From: Diplonema papillatum
Lineage: Eukaryota > Euglenozoa > Diplonemea > Diplonemida > Diplonemidae
Direction of reading: 5' to 3'
NCBI GenBank assembly: GCA_030068145.1
Contig: JAPJBO010000410.1
Coordinates: 124,001-188,000, forward strand
Length of the DNA: 64,000 nt
The translations under genes and the position numbers were made by a program. The notes beneath the pieces were generated by a model. That model did no database searches. It saw only the letters and a list, made by a program, of their open reading frames with translations, and had not been told where the DNA came from. Position 1 is the stretch's first letter. Every line of letters begins with the position of its first letter. Below, piece after piece: positions 34,541-45,600 of this stretch.

Positions 34541-35575
34541 GTCTTTGAAAGGGCATTTTTTTAATTGCCCTTTTTTGAAAGCCGCGCGAACACGTGGCAC
34601 GACTGGAAAACGGGTGTGTGCAGGGAAATTCGAATACCAAGAAGGTGAACCGCGCGATCTCCAGGCGCCGTCCGCGTGCCGCAAACCAGTCTACAGTGCT
34701 CTGCGATGCGACCCCATAAAAAGTCGGAAGTTTGGAACGCCCTGTTGTCGTTCTTCAGGGGAGCCGAGGCGACGGCAACTGCCGGGAAAGCCGGCGAAGG
34801 TCGGTTGTCGCAATACTTGGCTCCCCGCTGGAGCTTTCACCGGAGATCTCTTTTTCAGCCGGCCACCCCGCAGCGAGCAGGAAGATGTCTGCCCAGTGCC
34901 ATACTTCTCACGTCAAAGGAAGCAGAAAGTCGCTTCGGCTTAAACACCCGTACACATACCCATCCACACACCCTCGCACACGGAATACGAAAGCGAAGTG
35001 TTCCAAACACGACGCGGCTCGCTGCTCCGTATGCACAAGAAGGCACCTCCCCCCGGATACATACGTTGCAGCCAGCACACGGGACACGAAACAGGGAGCC
35101 ATTGTCAAACGACGCCACAGTTCCGGACAGCGCGGGGTCACTACGGGCAGCAAGAAGGAGCGTCAGCTGTGACGTGAGGAAGCCAACAGCCTGGGCCATA
35201 CACCGCAACAGGGGTTACCCATACATGAATTCTAGCACCCTCACACCCGCGTGACGAACTTTCGCTATGAAGAGCATCTCGATAAGACGGGCCTCTTGTA
35301 CACAAATTGTTGCAACTTATTCGCTTTCTGGGAAAGTTCCCTTGCACTGGAAATGCACGGACCGGAAGAAATTCTGACACAGCTGGGTGCAGCAGCAGCC
35401 TTGTGGTAGACCTCCCTCCGGGGGCTCGTGCACGCAAAAAATTAGTATGGCGCTTCCGTTTGTTTGTGCGCACTAGCGGGAAAAAAAGTTGAGAGCGCGC
35501 TCTAAAATAGGTCGAATGGTCGGCAATCGGCAACCACACGTACTGCCACTGCCGCAGATACGATACGCATATATA

Positions 35576-35621
<46 letters not shown>

Positions 35622-36924
35622 CATACCTTAAAGAAACGTTTTCGACGATGGTCACCTGGAGACTTCAAAACCCCGGATCCCGAAGCGAACTATAACTCTA
35701 AAAAGCAAGTACAGCAGCTGCAGTACACGTGCCGCAATCAGTGATTGTCCACGCGGTCGCTAAGCGACAGTGCGTAAAGCGTTCCGAAGAAAATGGAGGA
35801 TGCCAGCAAAACATTTGCGACCCCCTCCAAACAGTGTACCATAACTGGAATGGCGTCGACCGTGTCCGACGTAAACCGGAGTGCAGTGTACTACCGAGAC
35901 GTTGTCCAATGCCGTTCGAATCCGCTCCGGGACCAAGCATGCTTTGGGCTCCGTCCTGGCGCACCAAGCACATTAACCGACTTCTTCTCTTTCTCTTTTT
36001 CAAGTTAGTTCCTATTTCTCGTCCCCCCCCACCCCCCCCCCCCCCCCCCCCCTGCATTCTTCCTTGTTATGTCCTTCAGATACTTTTTCACGTTTCTCCT
36101 TACTCTTTGCCTGTTTCAGCACCACTATGCACGCGCCCTTCTGTCTCTAGTTCGTACGCCAGAATTGTTTCCGAAACCTGCACCTTTGACTGTCCGCCCT
36201 GCCAGTCACCTCTGACAAGGGGTAGCCACGGCAATACGTCCATCCTGCTTGTTCAACCCTGGTTGTTTGACCCGGCTAGAAGAAGCTGGGTCAACCGGCA
36301 CTTCCTAGCCGTCTTTTGCGAGAAGTGCGTGCGATCCCGGGTATGGAGGCATCACGCGACAAGGTGGCCGGCTTCAGGCTGATTGCCGCAATATCCTTTT
36401 CGACCCCCCCTTCGTCCTGGACGAAGGAGGTGCATTGCCAGCGAAGTCACAGCCGTATACATACCGCCATATGCAAAGCCGTATGCAACGCCGTATGCGT
36501 ATGCAGGTTTGGGGGCATACCATTGCATACATTACCCGAGGGTGAGCCTCAGCGAATCCTCAATCGACTGCTGCCGACGATTTTCGCGATCTTGGCTCAA
36601 AGAAACGGGAAGACGTCGACTTCTGTTTTCGTTGTGCTGTGCACACAGAGTTTGAAAGAAAAAGGATGTCTTCACCCAATCCTACGGCATCGCTTCGATG
36701 CCTCCGGAGAGCATACTTTCGAGCAAGGCCGGGTATTCAGGACATAACTCAAGGCGGAGGGTCAAAAGTGTCATCCGCGAACAGAGGCGAAAGCCGTCTG
36801 CATGGCAAGGGGAAACCTTCTCAAGCTTGAAATCACTGGCGACCCACTTCGGCACACGCCCGCTTCTCCAAGTGAAAGGTCAAGCGAACGTTAATTCTAA
36901 GCATAGCAGGGAAAGCAAAAAACC
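34541..36924. other. no gene recognised; repeats and microsatellites
   Basis: Plus-strand frames between 34545 and 35254 are open for up to 192 codons but shift register and carry no domain. An (AT)n microsatellite occupies about 35567-35620, followed by a short family G 3' end at 35646-35705. A C-rich tract of about 30 bases lies near 36025-36052. Bases 36440-36520 contain several GTATGC/CATATGC words. Confidence 0.45.
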
Positions 36925-36939
36925 CTCTTTCCCCCCAGA
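36925..36939 (+). promoter_or_regulatory. possible spliced-leader acceptor before the PPR gene
   Basis: The pyrimidine-rich CCCTCTTTCCCCCCAG ends in AG 17 bp before the start codon at 36956. If the organism trans-splices a leader, as Euglenozoa do, this is where it would join. Similar tracts precede the starts at 14844 and 39675. It could equally be an ordinary intron end. Confidence 0.4.
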
Positions 36940-36955
36940 AGAAAAAACATGATGC

Positions 36956-38899
36956 ATGCGCGTGCTGTCGCGCATCTCCGTGTGCCGCCGATGGCCCGGC
37001 TCCTCGTTTTCCGAGTGGGCGGTCCCACCGGATAGGCAAAAGTTCGCGGCCCGGACGGAGGCCGCCGGGGCGCCGGTGCAGCCGCCGCGCGAACGATGCG
37101 CGGCAGCGCACGCGCGGGAGGGCCCCCGTCGATATCCGCAAACGCAGCACACCTTGCCGCGGGGCGGACAGTCGGGGACAGACTCTTCGAAGCGTCCCGA
37201 AGCAATGCGTGGGGCAGAGTCTGAAAGGCGTCATAAAGGGATGCGTGGGGCAGAATCTGCGGGGCGTCCCAATGGGATGCGTGAGGCAAAATCTGCGGGG
37301 AGTTCCGAAGGAGTTCGTGGGGCAGAATCTGCGGGGAGTTCTGAAGGAATTCGTGGGTCAGAATCTGCGGGGATCTTCGAAGGAATTCGCGAGTCGGAAT
37401 CTGCGGGGCGTCCCGACGGAGTGCCGGGCGGCACTCCTTCCGGGGACGGGCTCGGGCAGTTCATCTACAGGCTCGACCGGTGCGAAAAAGAGGGCAAAAC
37501 ACTGACCGACGCTGAGTGCGCCCGGGAGATCGAACTAGCGTGGGGCTCCGTCACGGCGTCGACCCGCAGGGGGCACGACTTCGCGGACGGCCGGCGAAAG
37601 TGGCGGGCGATGTTTTACGCCCTCGACACGCTCGTCTGCCACCGGCACGTGGTGTTCATTCGGTCCGTCAACAAGTGCATCTCCCTGGCGGGGTACGCAC
37701 GGTCGTCCCGGCTGGTCGACGCGGTGCTGCGCAAGATGATCACGCTCCGCATACCCCCGGACGGCATCACCCAGACCCTCGTCGCGTCCGCCTACGCGAA
37801 CGTGGGCGACCTCCCCATGGTCCTGCGAATCCTCGGCGCCGCCAACGACCCGCGAAGCTGGCTCGCCTCGGACACTGCGAGCGACACTCGGGAAGACCAT
37901 CCGGGAGGTAATCTGGAGGCAGCGGGTGTCGAAAAAGGGGCCCAAAGCCGCCTGGGAGGAGAGGAAGGGGTCGAAGGGTCGGCCGAGAGGTACTCGAAGG
38001 CGGGGAACGTGCACCAGGGGAGCGGCAGCATCTTCGATCTAGTGAGGGTCGCGCGGGCGGACGAAGAGCGGACGCGGTTGGTCCTGAAGGCGATGGCGAA
38101 CAGCAGCGGCGACAGGCACCAGGGCAACGCCCTCCGGCTGCTCAACGCGGTCAACCCGAGGCGGCGGACGGCCCGGCTGTACCTGCACGCCATCGAGTGC
38201 TGCAGGGGCGCCCGCTTGGCGGTCTCGCTGCTCCGCGAGATGGAGGCGGCGGGAACACCGCCGAACGCATTCCACTACAACGCGGCCCTGCAGGCGTGCT
38301 CGCGTGATCGAGACATTTCGTCCGCCGATGCAATGCTCACGAGGATGCGCACAGCAGGCGTCGACCTGAACGATACCGCGCGGCACACGTTGATGACACT
38401 CTTCGGGCGGAAAGGGAAACTGGACCGAGTCGACTCCGTGATGCGAAAAGTTGAGACACCGACGGCGGAAACCTTCACCGCGTACATCAACGCCATGTGC
38501 TTCGGTTTGGTGAGGGAGAAGGGGGGTTCCGAGCTGGTCATCAAGGCGGAGGCGGCGTTCCACATGGCACGGGCGGAGGGCAAGGACAGCGTGTTCGTGT
38601 GGACGGGCATCATGGCCGTGTACGCCGCAGCTGGCGGGATGCGGCGCCGGGCGCAGAGCCTGTGGGGCGACTACAAAGTCGCGGCCGGTGCCGGGTACCT
38701 GCCGCCGCCGTCGCCGAAGCTGAAAGCCATCGCCGCAGCCGCAACGGGGCTGTCCGGGGACCGCCCTCCCGTCCACCCGTCGATCGTCGTGGCTCAGCTG
38801 GACAGCGCGGGCCTCCTGCAGACCACGGACGCCGCCGCAGATGCTGCAGCCGTGCGCCGATCACTGCGGTCGCGAGGCAAACCTCCACGCGAGAGCTGA
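36956..38899 (+). CDS. pentatricopeptide repeat (PPR) protein
   Basis: This is a 647-residue single-exon frame. The N-terminus (MRVLSRISVCRRWPGSS) is Arg/Ser-rich and could target the protein to mitochondria. Residues about 83-156 are six imperfect copies of a 12-residue repeat (RGAESAGSSEGI-like). Helical-hairpin repeats follow: RSVNKCISLAGYARSSRLVD near 233, TLVASAYANVGDLPMVLRIL near 270, LYLHAIECCRGARLAVSLL near 408, HYNAALQACSRDRDISSADA near 440, HTLMTLFGRKGKLDRVDSVM near 475, and two more up to about 580. PPR proteins bind organelle RNA through such repeats and help process, edit or translate it. The frame ends in a normal stop with no donor nearby. Confidence 0.85.
   Translation: MRVLSRISVCRRWPGSSFSEWAVPPDRQKFAARTEAAGAPVQPPRERCAAAHAREGPRRYPQTQHTLPRGGQSGTDSSKRPEAMRGAESERRHKGMRGAESAGRPNGMREAKSAGSSEGVRGAESAGSSEGIRGSESAGIFEGIRESESAGRPDGVPGGTPSGDGLGQFIYRLDRCEKEGKTLTDAECAREIELAWGSVTASTRRGHDFADGRRKWRAMFYALDTLVCHRHVVFIRSVNKCISLAGYARSSRLVDAVLRKMITLRIPPDGITQTLVASAYANVGDLPMVLRILGAANDPRSWLASDTASDTREDHPGGNLEAAGVEKGAQSRLGGEEGVEGSAERYSKAGNVHQGSGSIFDLVRVARADEERTRLVLKAMANSSGDRHQGNALRLLNAVNPRRRTARLYLHAIECCRGARLAVSLLREMEAAGTPPNAFHYNAALQACSRDRDISSADAMLTRMRTAGVDLNDTARHTLMTLFGRKGKLDRVDSVMRKVETPTAETFTAYINAMCFGLVREKGGSELVIKAEAAFHMARAEGKDSVFVWTGIMAVYAAAGGMRRRAQSLWGDYKVAAGAGYLPPPSPKLKAIAAAATGLSGDRPPVHPSIVVAQLDSAGLLQTTDAAADAAAVRRSLRSRGKPPRES
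37204..37425 (+). repeat. 36-bp coding minisatellite in the PPR gene
   Basis: Six imperfect 36-bp units sharing GGGGCAGAATCTGCGGGG encode 12-residue repeats near the protein's N-terminus. Differences between units mostly keep the frame. The unit sequence is unrelated to the 36-bp satellite at 1964-7160 although the length is the same. Confidence 0.85.
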
Positions 38900-39674
38900 A
38901 GGCCGCAACCGCTGCTACGCCGTACGAGCTCCCCGGTCCGATCCATCGCACTGCCGCAAGCGGTGCCGCGGATGCTGGCACTGTGCATCTCCAACGCTTT
39001 GAGTGCGCACGCCCGGTTTTCGGCCGGTCGCACATCGATTGTCCGCTTTTCGGGGGTCCTCGGGTTCCTCCGTTGTGCTTCCTCGCGGGTCTAGATGAGG
39101 TACGGAAGGCAGCGCAGTTTTCTGCAGTGTTCATTCGTGCCGGTTGGCAGAAACATTCGGACTGGGCGTGTGTGCAAAGCGAGCAACTGTTTCTGGCTTC
39201 TCGTTGTTTCAGCTTACTAGCCCCCGCTTCGTTGGCTTCGGTCCAGCGTAACGTTAAGTCGCAAGTAGCGCGATGTCATCACCCAGCGCGAGCGGTACGC
39301 TCCAGTTGGCTTTCCTGTCAGGCTCGCTGCCCCGGTAATGATTACTATGGTGTAGTTCAAAATACTGGTCCCGGACATCTCACTTGGCGTGACCAGTTTG
39401 GTTCTGTGGGGGCAAACTGCAGCCAAACTATGTTCTGCCTCGCTCTGCTCCGATTCTCCTGTGGCCAGGCGGACGTTGTCCGCGCCAATAGTGAGCTGAC
39501 CGCTGTGTCTACCGGGATAATTTTCCCGTAGCGGCATCCTTCGTGTGTTTCCCGACGCTGCAATCGGGTGTTCGACCTGCTGGTCATGAAATGAGTGCGA
39601 ACAACCGCGCTCTCTAAACAAGGACACACCCAAACACCCACACACACTCTCTCTTGCATACACAGTTTACACAA
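38900..39674. other. intergenic; leader acceptor before the AAA gene
   Basis: No gene is seen on either strand. The right end is a CA/CT-rich tract ending TTGCATACACAG at about 39664, 11 bp before the start codon at 39675, and could be a spliced-leader or intron acceptor. Confidence 0.45.
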
Positions 39675-42600
39675 ATGCAGCCCTTGAAGGGACAGATCAT
39701 CAGTGACACCGAACAAGGTCGGGCGGGACGACCAATGAAAGAAAAGAAAGATGCGGGCATGACGCAAGCGCTGGCCGACGAGGAGCCAGGGCTCCTGCTG
39801 ACGGCGGAAGCGCAGGCGATGGTGGTGAAGAAGGGGAAGGGGAAGGCGCTGGAGGTGGTGCGGGCAGCGATGACCCCGGCCTGCTTCGAGTGCGTGCTGG
39901 ACGTCGCGAACGAGAAGGTGATGCACACGCTCGGCACCTGCGACATCGCGGAGCCGTTCGTGGACGACGTCGACTACCTGCAGGCCATCGAGTTCGGGCT
40001 CATCGCGCACTACCAAACGTTCTTGTGCCGGTACGGCAGCGTGTCCGCCCTCGTGAAGAAGGAGATGCAGGCGACGGCGGTCACCGTGCGCGAGCTCAAC
40101 GCGGGCATGCACTGCGTCAAAAACGCGATCGCCGTCCTCGTGTGCGGGAGGCTCCGGCTGATGAAGAAGCTGCCCCTCGCCCTCCGGCTGTGCCGCGAGC
40201 TCGAGCTGACGCCGGCCGAGCGCCGCGGCTTCATTTTCGTCCTCATCTGCCACGGCGGCGTCGAGATCCGGACGGTGACCGACGTGCGCCCGAGCGCGTA
40301 CATGCTCGCGAAAATGTCGGGAATGAACAGCCACGACTTCCTCGCGTTCCTCGCCGAAGACCGGGCGCACTTCAAGCAGGGGCTGCTCGCCTCTACGGAC
40401 GGGCGGATGAAACGCGTGACTTCGCACTCCCATTTGAAGATGGCGGAGGAGGTTGTCGAGGCGCTGTACAACGTCAAGTTGACGGAAACGTCGTTCTTGA
40501 AGCTCGACAAGACCCCGCTGGCGACGATGCTCGAAGCCGAGGGGCTCGTCGAGTTCGGGCTTGAGAGCGACCCGGACGACTGCGAAGGGTTCGTCGAAGA
40601 AGAGATGGAGGAGGACGACGTCGACTCGCAGGGGCAGCCCGACGACGCGGCGCAGCCCGCGGCGCAGTCGCCGCCGCTGCACCCCGCCGCCCGGAAGCGG
40701 AAGCGGGCCGAGCCGCCGGGCTCCGGCCCGGCCGCCGCGAAGGTGCCCCGCGGTCCCGACCAACCGGCGGAAACCGCGCCCGCCGCCGCCGCCGGCGCGC
40801 GGCCGCTCGCAAAACCGCAGGCCCCTGCGTCTGCCTCTGCCGCTGCCTCTGCCCCCGCTGCCGCGGCCCCTGCCGCCGGAACCACCACCATCGGCGACGC
40901 GCGCCGCTCGACCGCCTCGCCGGCACCCGACGACGAAACCGGGCTGGTCCTCCCCGTGTGGAAAGGCAACTCACGCGACACCGCCGACGGGCCACTGTCC
41001 CTCGACCTCGGCCCGTACGCGGACAACTTCGAGTACCTCGACGACTTCTTCAAGCTCCTGGCCACCACGGTATGCACACTCGAGGCGGAGGGGCGCGAGA
41101 AAAGTGACCCGCCGCACGAATAGACCAGGGCACGGCGGAAACTAAAAGTTGGGGTTCGCTTTGCATTGAAAGGACGGCAGAAAAGAAAACGGCCGCCCCC
41201 CCCCCCCCTCACGAAGTATGGATGCCATCGGCAAAGATCCGGCAATCGTTGCACAGGTGGGCAACGTTCGGGTCCGTCCATTCCGACACGGGCACCCTCC
41301 GGCACCCAGGGAGAAGAGATGCGTCCACGAAGGAGGCAACTGCCGGCTCTCTGGTCGCGGCCAGGCCTGGCAGCGCCACCAGGATACCGAACCCAAGGCG
41401 TAGCAGCTAACCCAAATGCTGCCAAAACCCCGTCAAATCATCAAAAAATGTGTTTCAGATGCATTTTCTTGCCGAATAGGCTTGTTTCACGTGGGGTTTC
41501 TTGACTCCAAGTTTATGCATAATTTGCCACAAAGGTAGCCACAAGGTTTGTGACTACTGCGGCTCCCATTTGGCCACTAGTGAGGCTACACCAGCTGTTC
41601 CAGCTCTAAAACTGGCATTCGCTCGTGTGTGTGTCTATGAAAAAAAAAAATATATATATGAGACGATGCCAAAAGGGGGGGGGGGGGTTTGGGCAGATGT
41701 TTTCTGGTATAGTCAGATACTGGGCATGTGGGGTATAGGACCCATACCCCCCCAGAAACCATGTTTTCGGGCCGATTTTGGGGTCCAATGCCCTCGGAGA
41801 ACCTTTTTCTGAGCGCAAAACTCAGTTGTTGTGGACTTTGAGGCCCCAGGTAGGGTTACGACTGTACAATGGCTACGGCGGCAGCACCCACCCAGAACAG
41901 GAACTTAACTCTGTTCTCAGAATGCGTGACTCGTAAATGCGTTTCGTTCGAAGAATTGGCTCAAAAATTTGCAAGGCAAGACGCACACGAAGTACGATAG
42001 GTCACAGGGCTCCATGCGGAGACACTTTAGAGCGACGAGAGCCTTTCTGATGAAAGCTGCAGGAGTTGACCCGATTGCGCCCGGGGTCTCTGTACAGAGG
42101 GCGACCGACAAAGGTGACCCATGAGGCAGCAGGCATTCGACGATCTCGTGGAGGCAACCACCGACGTCGTGGGTCACGGAAAAGCTGTCGTGCACAAGAC
42201 GTTCGTCGCACAAATCCTTCTAGCACAGGCTGGTGGACGAAGAAGGCCAACTAACGGCAAAGGTGTCGTACACCACGTACCGCCAGCTACGTGGTGCCCG
42301 GTTCGAACACCTGGCCGGACGTGTGCGACACCTGCAGAAGGGAACACGATTAACCATCGCCTTCGTGAGGTTACCAGCAGCAAACTCACTTCTTTCGATC
42401 CGACAAGCCGATTTCTGCCAATAAAAGTTGCCAATACTGCCAGAAGAACCTGGGGTCAGCTTTTTTAACAACCAGGGGCCTCGCCTCCTTGATGATTGAT
42501 TTGCGTTGGACGACAGGTGACTCGATCCAACTTGGGGAACTGTTTAAGCTGGTGTACAGTGGGTTTCACACTGGATTTGCGGGTGTCACACTGGATTCCG

Positions 42601-45600
42601 CACTGGATTTTTGGGTGTCAGTGGATTTCACGCTGGATCGTATGTGGCACACTGGATCTAGCAGGTGTGCCCACCCCCCCCCCCCCCCCCGGGCAGTGAA
42701 GCTGGTAAACGTTGAGTAAACGCGTTTACTCCAAAATGAGTAAACGTAAACGTTTATAAACGGTAAACGTTTACGTTTACTCGCGGTAAACGAAGAGTGT
42801 GCTTAGGCCGGGATTTAGCTCCGAGGAGCGACCCAGCATCAGGTTGCATATGTGTCTACTATGGCGGTTTACGGCCAGCAGACGGGGGGACCCCCTAAAA
42901 ACCCATAAAATCGCATTTGGGACATCATAGAAGGCTCTCCGGAGGCTTCTGAGGGCGTATTTGAACGCAGAATCATGTTTTAGGAAGGGTATGGGGCCTC
43001 AGTACCCGTCAGACCCTGGTGAACTATGCGGGGATTTTTCTGCCCAAACCCCCCCCCCCCCCCCCTTTTGGCATCGACTCATATATATATATATATATGA
43101 GACGATGCCAAACCCCCCCCCCCCCCCCTTTGCACTAATAAAAATCTTTTTGACGTCACCCCATACTGGCCCCGAACCCCCGTCTGTGTGGCCCAAAACG
43201 GGTCCCAAACGGTTTTTGACGGGCTGAGTCGAGGTAAAGGGGTCTCCGAAGGTCCACGAATGGGCCCAGGTGGGCCCAGGTGGGCCCCGGAGCGGGCACT
43301 CAGCGCGAGGGGGAGAGCCCCCCAAAATGGGGTCATTTTCGGGCCTCGCCACTGTTCAAGCTAGTCAAACACTTTCTGACCTCCAGCGGGAAACCCAGAC
43401 TTCAAAACGACAAGATCGGCTGTGTTCAGCCGTAGATAGCCACCAGCGGGTCCTCTTGAAGCCGAAGAATGCTCTCGGGGGTCACAGTTAGCCCCATGTG
43501 TGCAGCGCCAGCAGTGGGCAGGCACACGCTCAGAATGTGTGGTATGCAAGTGCACCCTGCCTAGAATCCGGCTTCACCCGCTTTTGAGAACACAGTGCTT
43601 ACAAGGAAAACGCAGAATATAAGGTGGAAAAATTCAAAAGAACCAAGATGAGGACTGTGGGCCCCCCCGCCAACGCCAATCTCGGCAGCCTTTCCCCGGT
43701 TCTTTCAGAGATTGTCACCCACGACCATTCCAACAGCCCTGTACCGGGCACGTGCCCAGTCCAAACCGCTCACGATGCGTCGCCGGCTCGCCTCGTCGTC
43801 AAGGCTGTTGAAGGCTTCTGAAAGCCTACCAGAAAGGCGCTTCCAGATGTCAACGTTCTCCTCCTCTGTCATTAGGGCGAGAAAGAAACCGATCAGGTCC
43901 TCACCAGAGACCTTTTCGCAAAAGGTCCTGCTGGCTACGAGTCGTCTCTGCATGGACTGACCACGTCTCGTTTCCTCATGAAACGGCGACAACTTCTGCA
44001 TTGCTCTCACCGATGACTCCACGAACCCCAGACCCGTGATCTTTGGCATTTTCCCTCTCTTAGTTTCCGTTTTCCTGGGTCAACCTGTATTCTTAATTCG
44101 TATTGCTGGCAAAGCCGGATTCTAGGCAGGGTGCACCTGCTGCACCCACTCTATTTACAAGGTGTGCCTGCCCACCGCAGGCGCTGCAGGCGCTGCAGGC
44201 GGGGTGGCCAAGTAGGGCTATCTGAGACCCCTGAGAACATTCTTCGGCTTTTTGGGCCACACAAGTGGGGTTTCGGGGCCAGTATGGGGTGACATCAAAT
44301 TTTTTTTTATTAGTGCAAAGGGGGGGGGGGCAGCGCTCTTGTTAAGGATCAGCCACTTTGGCCGGATGGCCGGATAAACCCCCCTCTATAGTGCAGTTGC
44401 CGGGTGGTCAAATTCTCGAAGGTGAAATGGTCAAAATTCCCTGCCAAAAGTGGGCCCACAAAAATTTTCCAAAGTGTGGTATTTGGGGTATTTGGGGCAA
44501 AAAAAAATTTTTTTTTTTCTGACCGCCCACCGTGGTGACCACCTTAGAGTGTGACAGGTAGCGTCTCCCCCCTCCACAGTGAAAATAGCCTGAGGGGGGG
44601 GGGGGGGGGGTCAGCCGGCTGATGGATGGATGGATGGTTCTTAACAAGATGCCTGGGGGGGGGGGGGGTTTGGCATCGTCTCATATATATATATATAATA
44701 TAATATATATTTACTGCCTGTCACCTGACTTTTCTGCATCCTTGAGAGCTACTTTTCTTACACGCATAGCTACTTTTCTTGCACGCATAACTACTTTTCT
44801 TGCACGCATAACTACTTTTCTTGCACGCATAACTACTTTTCTTGCACGCATAACTACTTTTCTTGCACGCATAGCAGTTTTGGTTTCCAGGTGCTTTTGT
44901 GGGCAATACAGGTGCATTCGTGGGCAATCCGGTGTCTTCGTGGGCAATTCAGGTGCATTCCTGTGGAAGTCACAGTGCCAAAGAACAGCAAGGGACAAGG
45001 TTGACGCGCATGATCTGACACTACTGAGCGAACGGAAGAATGATTCGAATGGCAGGACCAGCTCATTCGTTGCAGGATGCGGAGCAGGAGTCGGAGACCG
45101 CCAGTGCCATGGAAACTTGGGATGCTGACGTGCAGCGTACACTGTGTGAGCCGACTGTGCTGTTGTACACGACAGGAACTTGGCCAGTAGCTAGTGTGTG
45201 GCACGCCATCTTTCTTGGCCTTCGGCGTCTCCCACACCCTGTGCGTAGCTCTCTCGGACGCAGAAAAGTCAGGTGATGCGGCAGTAAAGCAATCTTCTTA
45301 CCTCGAGACGTCGTTTTCTTGCACTCGGTTTTCCAGATTGCCACTCGAGCCCTGCGGGCTCTCGTGGCAATCTGTCGTGCAAGAAAACGACTTTTCTCTC
45401 GGTGAATAAATAGCTATTTTTTTTTTTTTTTGCGCGCCAGTCCGCTATCAGGAGCCCAGCGGGAAAGCAACAGAATGGGCCACTTGGCTAATGCACGAGA
45501 TCAAGTCTAGCTCGAAGATACGATAACACAAAACATTCTTTTGGGAACCCCACCGATCACCACAAGCACGCACTAAGCTGAACTTCACAAGCATACAAAA

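Noticed and set aside
35850-35950. B-box-like CGTTCGAATCC
   Set aside because: No upstream A-box at the right distance and no cloverleaf.
39357-41425. Long minus-strand frames opposite AAA exon 1
   Set aside because: They are antisense shadows of a GC-rich exon; the protein is low-complexity and has no domain, while the plus frame has modules and a matching donor.
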